Shown in pieces: positions 15,208-19,955 of a DNA stretch of 19,955 bases (positions are counted from its first letter, which is position 1; every line of letters begins with the position of its first letter). The notes under the pieces are model-generated. The model saw nothing but the letters and a program-made list of their open reading frames with translations, did not search any database and was not told the origin of the DNA. The translations under genes and the position numbers were made by a program. Origin of the DNA: DATKWD01 sp035529695 (GTDB lineage: Bacteria; Actinomycetota; Acidimicrobiia; Acidimicrobiales; Salinilacustritrichaceae); assembly GCA_035529695.1 (NCBI GenBank), contig DATKWD010000068.1, forward strand, positions 1 to 19,955, written 5' to 3'.

Positions 15208-15858
15208 ATGGCGATCCGAGTCTTTCTCCTCGATGACCACGAAGTCGTGCGCCGTGGCGTCCGCGAACTCCTCGAAGCCGAGGACGACATGGAGGTCGTC
15301 GGCGAAGCCGACACCGCCGAGATCGCCTATGGGCGGATTCCGGCGACGAATCCCGACGTGGCGGTGCTCGACGTGCGACTGCCCGACGGTGACGGGATCG
15401 AGGTGTGCCGCGACGTCCGGTCGAATCACCCCGAGATCGCCTGTCTCATGCTCACCTCGTTCTCCGACGACGAAGCGCTCTTCGCCGCGATCATGGCCGG
15501 GGCAGCCGGCTTCGTGCTCAAGCAGGTGCGGGGCAACGATCTCGTCGATGCGATCCGACGGGTCGCAGCCGGGGAGTCGCTGCTGGATCCGACGCTGACC
15601 GAGAAGGTCCTCGACCGCCTGCGGAGCGGCCCCGAGGACGAGCTGGCAGCGCTCACACCACAGGAGCGAAGGATCCTCGACCTGATCGGTGAGGGTCTCA
15701 CCAACCGCCAGATCGGCGAGCAGATGTACCTCGCCGAGAAGACCGTCAAGAACTACGTCTCGAACCTCCTCGCGAAGCTCGGCATGAGCCGACGCACCGA
15801 GGCTGCCGCCTACTCAGCCCGCCTCGACGAGCGCCGCAAGCGTCGTCACGACGGCTGA
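15208..15858 (+). CDS. devR: NarL/FixJ-family response regulator, DevR/DosR-like
   Basis: Two-domain response regulator of 216 residues. The receiver domain (about 1-120) has the acidic pair DD (9-10), phosphoacceptor Asp55 in VAVLDVRLPDGDG, Thr83 in MLTS and Lys105 in FVLKQ. The LuxR-type helix-turn-helix (about 148-210) contains LTPQERRILDLIGEGLTNRQI and the recognition helix LAEKTVKNYVSNLLAKLGM. From memory, mycobacterial DosR has nearly the same helix, including the Lys-x-x-Lys-Asn DNA contacts, here Lys178, Lys181 and Asn182. The start ATG at 15208 has a weak Shine-Dalgarno. It is divergent from the kinase gene across a 51-bp palindromic promoter. I infer it is the direct regulator of the surrounding USP and flavoprotein genes; the symbol denotes similarity, not proven orthology. 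Confidence 0.93.
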   Translation: MAIRVFLLDDHEVVRRGVRELLEAEDDMEVVGEADTAEIAYGRIPATNPDVAVLDVRLPDGDGIEVCRDVRSNHPEIACLMLTSFSDDEALFAAIMAGAAGFVLKQVRGNDLVDAIRRVAAGESLLDPTLTEKVLDRLRSGPEDELAALTPQERRILDLIGEGLTNRQIGEQMYLAEKTVKNYVSNLLAKLGMSRRTEAAAYSARLDERRKRRHDG

Positions 15859-15893
15859 CGTCGAGATCGTCGAACCCACCTTCACCGAAGTTG

Positions 15894-15919
15894 TGACCAA
15901 GGACCCTTTCGGCGGGTCT
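15894..15919 (+). promoter_or_regulatory. Variant operator-like element upstream of the uncharacterised gene
   Basis: TGACCAAGGACCCTTTCGGC (15894-15913), followed by GGGTCT, contains the TTTCGGC core after GGAC, like copy A but with two extra bases. GGACCC (15901-15906) and GGGTCT (15914-15919) are nearly inverted. The AAGGA at 15930-15934 is the ribosome-binding site of the gene at 15942. It is less regular than copies A-D, hence the lower confidence. Confidence 0.35.
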
Positions 15920-15941
15920 GCCCGGTCCCAAGGATGACGTC

Positions 15942-16550
15942 ATGACCGGTCTCGACGTCCTGATCCTCGAGAGTCGCAATGGTGCGGCCAGGCACCACGC
16001 CGAGGCGCTCCGTGATGCCGGACACCGGGTGCACCTGTGTCACGACGACGGCAGCTTCGACTTCCCGTGTCGGGCCATCACCGACGGTGAGACGTGCCCG
16101 ATCGATCAGGGCATCGATGTGGCACTGGTCGTCCGGCGTGGCGTCAACCCGAAGCCGACGCCCGGCGAGCAGGGCGTGAGCTGCGCGATCCGCGCCGGCA
16201 TCCCGGTGGTCGAGGACGGGCCGACGGTGCTCGACCCCTACGAGCCGTTCCTCACGCTGCGGGTCACCGGAGACGTGGCCGGGTCCGTCGAGCGAGCGGT
16301 GACACTCAGCGACGACGAGATTCGGGAGCACCTCCGCACCGGGGTCGAGCCGACGCTGAGCCGAGTCGGTGTCGACCCCGCCGACCTCGGCTGCTCGTTC
16401 GAACGCACCGGCACCCACCTGCGGATCGAGTTGGACGTCCCCGTCGAGGCCGCCGAGGTGGAGCAAGCGCTTGCGGTCAGGGTGATCGACCTGCTGCGAG
16501 ACGAACGGCAGAGCTACGACCAGATCGACGTCGTCTTCCGACCGTCCTGA
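15942..16550 (+). CDS. Uncharacterised cysteine-containing protein of the stress cluster
   Basis: I do not recognise a named family. The 202-residue product has an alpha/beta-looking N-terminal half: strand LDVLILES, helix ARHHAEALRDAGH, strand RVHLCHD, later VALVVRR and GIPVVEDGP. That is similar in outline to a receiver or Rossmann-like fold but lacks the acidic phosphorylation pocket. Cysteines lie at 33, 43, 52, 81 and 151; the first three, with nearby His31 and His34, form HLCHD-x5-FPC-x8-CPID. The C-terminal half (about 108-200) is a separate alpha/beta segment without known motifs. AAGGA 7 nt upstream supports the ATG at 15942. Location between the DevR-like regulator and a PNPOx-like gene suggests regulon membership. 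Metal or redox binding by the cysteines is a guess. Confidence 0.85.
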   Translation: MTGLDVLILESRNGAARHHAEALRDAGHRVHLCHDDGSFDFPCRAITDGETCPIDQGIDVALVVRRGVNPKPTPGEQGVSCAIRAGIPVVEDGPTVLDPYEPFLTLRVTGDVAGSVERAVTLSDDEIREHLRTGVEPTLSRVGVDPADLGCSFERTGTHLRIELDVPVEAAEVEQALAVRVIDLLRDERQSYDQIDVVFRPS

Positions 16551-16571
16551 ACGACCGCGGCCACCAGGGTC

Positions 16572-16607
16572 GCCCGCGGGCGTGCCGGTCGTGCGCCAAA
16601 CCGGCGC
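16572..16607. terminator. Hairpin pair between convergent genes
   Basis: GCCCGCGGGC (about 16572-16581) is a perfect 10-bp palindrome, and GCGCC (16593-16597) pairs with GGCGC (16603-16607) around a 5-nt loop. They occupy the 84-bp gap between the convergent uncharacterised gene and the PNPOx-like gene. A terminator role fits the position; the second stem is the better hairpin. Confidence 0.4.
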
Positions 16608-16634
16608 CCACCGGGAACCGAAGGAGGCCGAGGC

Positions 16635-17087
16635 TCAGCCGGCCGTGGTGTCCTGGGTGCCTCGGTGAGTGATGATCCGGCGGCCGGTCACTTCCTCCGC
16701 CACGACCGCCACCCAGTCGTCACGCTCGATCGAATCGGCCCACGGGACCAGGTGGACGGGTTCCTCTTCGAGGTCTGGGGCCGTGGTCGCCATCCCGCGC
16801 ACCAGGACACTCCAGCCCGTGAGCGACCCGGTGTCGAACGCATCGACCTCGAACGCGATCGGACGATCGTGCAAAGCCTGCTGGAGTGCTGCGCCCCGAG
16901 CCGTTCGAAACACGACCCGGCGGCCGACGACGGTGTGGTTGACGGGAAAGACCGTCGGTTCGCCGGCCTCGATGAACGCGATTCGGCCAACCGGCGACTC
17001 GGCGATCAGGCGCCAGCACTCATCGAGGTCGATCACCTCGAGTCCCTGGTGATCGGTGATCGGGCCGGCTGCGTCTTCCATGGGCAC
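16635..17087 (-). CDS. Pyridoxamine 5'-phosphate oxidase-like flavin-binding protein
   Basis: Protein of 150 residues with the split-barrel flavin-binding fold of the PNPOx-like (Pyridox_ox_2) group. Visible segments are LDECWRLIAESPVGRIAFIEAGEPTVFPVN for the N-terminal helix and first strands, VVFRTARGAALQQAL at the flavin-phosphate region, IAFEVDAFDTGSLTGWSVLVRG, and a C-terminal EVTGRRI. Such small proteins bind FMN, FAD or F420 and their substrates are mostly unknown; true pyridoxal-phosphate synthesis is unlikely. Start is the GTG at 17087, with GGAG 6 nt upstream; the ATG two codons later is the alternative. Operator copy C lies about 80 bp upstream, inside the end of the kinase gene. 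It shares several motifs with the protein at 18628-19047, so the two are paralogues. Rv0080 of the DosR regulon is of similar type. Confidence 0.88.
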   Translation of the reverse strand: MPMEDAAGPITDHQGLEVIDLDECWRLIAESPVGRIAFIEAGEPTVFPVNHTVVGRRVVFRTARGAALQQALHDRPIAFEVDAFDTGSLTGWSVLVRGMATTAPDLEEEPVHLVPWADSIERDDWVAVVAEEVTGRRIITHRGTQDTTAG

Positions 17088-17165
17088 TCTCTACTCCACA
17101 TCATCGAGGGCGTGCAGCACTCGCAGGCCGCCGGCTCAGGGTCGCGCGGTGCGGCTGGGCTCAGT

Positions 17166-17179
17166 AGGGCCGAACGTCA
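17166..17179 (-). promoter_or_regulatory. Putative DevR-type operator, copy C, upstream of PNPOx-like gene
   Basis: On the minus strand this reads TGACGTTCGGCCCT. It is 79 bp upstream of the PNPOx-like start, and its first bases are the TGA stop codon of the kinase gene. Its presence suggests the PNPOx-like gene has its own promoter rather than depending only on read-through from the upstream operon. Confidence 0.6.
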
Positions 17180-18631
17180 CCGATCGCCGGTGATCAGCCC
17201 ACACGCTCGCTCGAGCACGATCTCGGGTGAATCGGTGGTGTCGAGCGGGATTGCGTTGGGCCACGGGTCACGACGCCCGGCCAGGTGGTCGACCACCTCG
17301 GCCGTCGCGTCCGACACGCTCGACGGATCTGATCGACGCCGTTCGATCCGGGCCTTCGCGAGCCCCGGCTCGACCCGACACTCGATCTCGACGAGACCGG
17401 CGTGCGCTGCAGCTGCCACCTGACGGGCCCGCTCGCGATGCGCTTCGTGGGTCCACGATGCATCGAGGACCACGCTCTCTCCTTGCCCGAGCAGGGCAGC
17501 GGCCTCACGGAGCTGCTCGGCGTAGATGGCATCTCGAGTCTCGTCGTCGTAGATGCCTTCGCCGGGTGCTGCGGGTCGACGCTCGCCACGGCCGATGCCG
17601 ACGACGTCCTTGCGGAGCTCATCGGTGCTGAGTGATGCGCAGCCGAGGCGGCCTGCAAGACCTTCGGACAGGACCGTCTTTCCTGCCCCAGGCACGCCGC
17701 CGACCATGACCAGCCGCACCCGCCCGTGTTCGAGGTGGTGGAGCGCGAGATCGTGATACACCATCGCCAGGTCGGCGCTCGCCTCGTCGCCCTGCTGCCA
17801 GCGAAGGCACGCGACCTTGGCCCGGACGTGGGCGCGATACGCGACGTAGTGATGCGACAGCGATGCCGGATGGTGCTCGCCCGAGAACTCCTGATACCAC
17901 CCAAGGAGGCGCTGAGCCGGTTCGCGACCGGCAAGTCGATGCACGTCCATCACGAGGAAGCCGATGTCGAGAAGTACGTCCCCGATCCGCCAGTCATCGT
18001 CGAAGGCGAGGCAGTCGATGATGCGGGGCCCGTCGTCGAGGCAGAACACGTCGTCGGCGATCAGGTCGCCGTGTCCATCACGCACGAACCCTTCGGCGAT
18101 CCTGCGGTCGAAGAGTCGCTCCCGCCCGGCGAGGTAGTCGACGGCGAGCTCGCGGACCCGATCCAGGTCTCGGCGCGACGCTCCGGCCCCCTCGAGCGCA
18201 TTGGTCACGTCCATGTTGTCGTGCCAGTTCCGAAGGTGGGCCGCAGCCGATGCCATGGGAGCAACGGCCACCGGCGGTTGCCGTGCGTGGAACACCGCCA
18301 CCGCGCGGGCCACGTCTCGGAGGCACCCGCTGATGTCTCCTTCGGCGGCCAGGCGCGAAAGCCGCCGGTCCGACGGCAGTCGTCGCATCACGATCATCCG
18401 GTCGACGAGTCGGCTCCCCTCGTGCACGTCGGCGAGTCCGAGGTAGACATCCGGTGCGGTCCGACGGTTCAGCTCGAACTCGGCGGTCGCTGCGGCGATG
18501 CGGGCCTCGTCGGTGGTGTGGTCGAGGAACGGCAACGTCACCGGCTTGAGGACCTTGTACGCGCGATCACCTGCCTGGAACACCCACGACAGGTGCGTCT
18601 CGTCGACTCGCGGCGGGTCGACCTCGCTCAT
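17177..18631 (-). CDS. Fused phosphotransferase (APH-like) and AAA/P-loop kinase, Rv2004c-like
   Basis: Two-domain protein of 484 residues. The N-terminal part (about 1-300) is an aminoglycoside-phosphotransferase-like kinase fold: YKVLKPV with a candidate ATP-binding Lys, the catalytic loop VRDGHGDLIADDVF (HGD at 187-189) and IDCLAFDDDWRIGD with the metal-binding Asp. The C-terminal part (about 305-484) is a P-loop kinase: Walker A GGVPGAGKT (311-319), then VVLDASWTHEAHR, as in zeta-toxin/gluconate-kinase-like ATPases. No substrate is known for this architecture. The ATG overlaps the preceding PNPOx-like stop by 4 bp (ATGA), so it is the last gene of a coupled USP-PNPOx-kinase operon. In M. 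tuberculosis the similar Rv2004c lies next to the USP gene Rv2005c and belongs to the DosR regulon (recalled, not searched). Confidence 0.88.
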   Translation of the reverse strand: MSEVDPPRVDETHLSWVFQAGDRAYKVLKPVTLPFLDHTTDEARIAAATAEFELNRRTAPDVYLGLADVHEGSRLVDRMIVMRRLPSDRRLSRLAAEGDISGCLRDVARAVAVFHARQPPVAVAPMASAAAHLRNWHDNMDVTNALEGAGASRRDLDRVRELAVDYLAGRERLFDRRIAEGFVRDGHGDLIADDVFCLDDGPRIIDCLAFDDDWRIGDVLLDIGFLVMDVHRLAGREPAQRLLGWYQEFSGEHHPASLSHHYVAYRAHVRAKVACLRWQQGDEASADLAMVYHDLALHHLEHGRVRLVMVGGVPGAGKTVLSEGLAGRLGCASLSTDELRKDVVGIGRGERRPAAPGEGIYDDETRDAIYAEQLREAAALLGQGESVVLDASWTHEAHRERARQVAAAAHAGLVEIECRVEPGLAKARIERRRSDPSSVSDATAEVVDHLAGRRDPWPNAIPLDTTDSPEIVLERACGLITGDR

Positions 18632-19047
18632 CCGCCGCGGTCGATGCGTCGACCCGTCACCTCACGCGGGTCGATGCGGAACCAGTGGCTCTTCGCACCG
18701 ACCGACCACAGCTCGAGCTCCAGAGCCCGGGCCCGGTCGACATCGGCGGGGTCGACCAGTTCGGATGCCCTGCCCTTCAGCAGGACACTCCACCCGGTCC
18801 TCAGGTCGGCCTGCATCTCGTCGACCTCGAAGCAGACCGATGGGCTGCGCTCGAGGCCCCTGAGCTTGCTGCCCTCGTCGGTGCGAAAGAACACCGCCCG
18901 GTCCGACACCGCGTAGTTCATCGGGTAGATCTCCGGTGCGCTGTCGACCAGGACGCCGATGCGCCCCACGCGCCCCGATGACAAGAGGTCCCAGCACTCG
19001 CTCTCGGCGAGATGCTCGACGAACAACCCGCCGCCGGCGGGACTCAC
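18628..19047 (-). CDS. Pyridoxamine 5'-phosphate oxidase-like flavin-binding protein, second copy
   Basis: Split-barrel flavin-binding protein of 139 residues, PNPOx-like. Segments are ESECWDLLSSGRVGRIGVLVDSAPEIYPMNY, AVFFRTDEGSKLRGL, VCFEVDEMQADLRTGWSVLLKG and a C-terminal EVTGRRI. It shares CW-L, GRI, FRT-GS/A-L, FEVD, GWSVL and EVTGRRI with the protein at 16635-17087, so they are paralogues. The start is a GTG that overlaps the USP stop by 4 bp (GTGA), and its stop overlaps the kinase start by 4 bp (ATGA): it is locked into the middle of a translationally coupled operon. A redox or cofactor-binding role under hypoxia is plausible but unproven. Confidence 0.88.
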   Translation of the reverse strand: MSPAGGGLFVEHLAESECWDLLSSGRVGRIGVLVDSAPEIYPMNYAVSDRAVFFRTDEGSKLRGLERSPSVCFEVDEMQADLRTGWSVLLKGRASELVDPADVDRARALELELWSVGAKSHWFRIDPREVTGRRIDRGG

Positions 19048-19898
19048 CGGACGATGACGATCGGGGCAACTGCGTGGTGGGCGAGTTGCCGGCTGACCGA
19101 CCCTGCGAGGACGCCGCGTGCGGTGGAAGCGCCGTTCGCTCCGACGACCACGAGATCACCGGTTGCGCTTCGCTCGATGAGCGATCGCGCTGGTGGGCCG
19201 TTGACGACCTCACGTTCCATCGACTCACACTCGGCACGAGCGAGCGTGGTGTCGAGGAACGCGGCGGCTTTGGACTCGTCCCACCCGGCGACTGGTTGGA
19301 TCTCGCGAAGCGGTGGACCCAGCCAGTTCCACGTCATCAGGGCAACGACGGCAACACCGTGCCGCCTGCCCTCATCGGCCGCCCACTGCACTGCGGCGAT
19401 GGACTGGTCGGACCCATCGACTCCCACGGTGATTCGCTTGGGCGGCCCCAGTTCGGCCGATTCTTCGGGGACGATGACGACGGTGGTGGGCGCATGGTGC
19501 AGACAGCCCTCGCTCACCGATCCGAGCCGGAGGCCCAGGAATCCGCCGCTCCCTCGTTGACCGACGACGAGCATCGATGCATCCTTCGCCTCGTCACACA
19601 ACTCGGCGGCAGGTCGCGGACCGAACCGGACGACGGCTTCGGGGTCGTGAGTCCAGCCACCGGTCTTCATGACGTCTTCGATGACCCCGTCGACTCGTGC
19701 TCGGGCCTCGACACCGAGTTCATCGATGCTGGTGGGGCCGGGCATGTATCCGACGGGAGCGGGCGCCCACGGGTAGTGGTACGAGTGCACGGCCACCAGA
19801 GAGGCCGACCGCAGCTCTGCTTCGTCCATCGCCCAAGCGAGCGTGTGCCTTGCGACGGCAGAGTCATCCACTCCGACAACGATCTTCTCGGTGGCCAT
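19044..19898 (-). CDS. Universal stress protein, tandem UspA domains, first gene of operon
   Basis: Tandem USP of 284 residues. Domain 1 (about 1-147) begins IVVGVDDSAVA and has GQRGSGGFLGLRLGS, a complete G-2x-G-9x-GS ATP-binding motif. Domain 2 (about 153-284) begins ITVGVDGSDQS and has GANGASTARGVLAGS, also complete, unlike domain 2 of the USP at 13174. Both therefore look able to bind ATP. The ATG at 19898 has no Shine-Dalgarno in the preceding 20 nt, and operator copy D is only 35 bp upstream, so the mRNA may be leaderless or nearly so. The gene leads a USP-PNPOx-kinase operon with 4-bp overlaps. USP next to the Rv2004c-like kinase mirrors a mycobacterial DosR-regulon gene pair. Confidence 0.94.
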   Translation of the reverse strand: MATEKIVVGVDDSAVARHTLAWAMDEAELRSASLVAVHSYHYPWAPAPVGYMPGPTSIDELGVEARARVDGVIEDVMKTGGWTHDPEAVVRFGPRPAAELCDEAKDASMLVVGQRGSGGFLGLRLGSVSEGCLHHAPTTVVIVPEESAELGPPKRITVGVDGSDQSIAAVQWAADEGRRHGVAVVALMTWNWLGPPLREIQPVAGWDESKAAAFLDTTLARAECESMEREVVNGPPARSLIERSATGDLVVVGANGASTARGVLAGSVSRQLAHHAVAPIVIVR

Positions 19899-19932
19899 GG
19901 TCTGATCGTGCGGGATCAGGGGCCTGGTCTCA

Positions 19933-19946
19933 AGGGCCGAAGGTCA
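19933..19946 (-). promoter_or_regulatory. Putative DevR-type operator, copy D, upstream of USP operon
   Basis: On the minus strand this reads TGACCTTCGGCCCT, differing from copy B at one position. It begins the short upstream region of the USP-PNPOx-kinase operon, 34 bp before the USP ATG. An activator bound here, about 42 bp before transcription start, would put that start at about the ATG itself. Confidence 0.6.
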
Positions 19947-19955
19947 TGACTGGGC

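Noticed and set aside
15178..15429. Longer kinase reading frame extending upstream of 15156
   Set aside because: It would run across the regulator gene on the other strand, and its translation does not resemble any kinase N-terminus.
17654..17670. GACCTTCGGACAG, a partial match to the shared element
   Set aside because: Lacks the GGCYCT half and is inside the fused kinase coding region, not upstream of a gene.
1..19955. Insertion sequences, CRISPR arrays, prophage or attachment sites
   Set aside because: No transposase, integrase, spaced direct repeats or flanking duplications were seen.

Overview
The window is about 20 kb of GC-rich, densely coding DNA with many GTG starts and 4-bp start/stop overlaps. 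Two acyl-CoA dehydrogenases, a double-hotdog acyl-CoA thioesterase, a YqeY protein, tandem universal stress proteins (USPs) and a DevR/DevS-like pair point to a high-GC actinobacterium. An Acidimicrobiia-like host (Ilumatobacter group) is my best guess from gene content; no rRNA or marker gene confirms it.

Layout, left to right. (1) 1-2519, plus strand: 3' part of an acyl-CoA dehydrogenase, a strong hairpin, a TesB-like thioesterase, and a GatB/YqeY-domain protein. (2) 7356-2662, minus strand: a likely three-gene operon of betaine aldehyde dehydrogenase (betB), choline dehydrogenase (betA) and a secreted lipoprotein alpha/beta hydrolase. (3) 7470-9836: inorganic pyrophosphatase, convergent with a KUP potassium transporter. 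Betaine synthesis and K+ uptake are the two classic arms of osmoadaptation. (4) 10079-12920: a triple-PAS GGDEF diguanylate cyclase whose end overlaps, tail to tail, a second acyl-CoA dehydrogenase of a different catalytic type.

(5) 12921-19955 is the most interesting part. It looks like a compact hypoxia/dormancy regulon of the mycobacterial DosR type. It holds a tandem USP, a GAF-HisKA_3-HATPase sensor kinase and a divergent NarL-family regulator whose DNA-recognition helix looks almost the same as that of DosR. It also holds an uncharacterised cysteine-containing protein, a flavin-binding PNPOx-like protein, and an operon of tandem USP, second PNPOx-like protein and fused APH/AAA kinase. 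That last gene and its USP neighbour recall Rv2004c-Rv2005c of the M. tuberculosis DosR regulon (from memory, not searched).

Four copies of a 14-nt element, consensus KGACNTTCGGCYCT, lie in this part, and three sit directly upstream of cluster genes or operons. A related element precedes the uncharacterised gene, and a perfect 14-bp palindrome sits between the kinase and regulator genes. I infer that the regulator controls the whole block through these sites. Stem-loops at three of the convergent junctions probably act as shared terminators, two of them built around stop codons.

No tRNA, rRNA, CRISPR array, insertion sequence or attachment site was seen. No stretch longer than about 255 bp lacks a gene.
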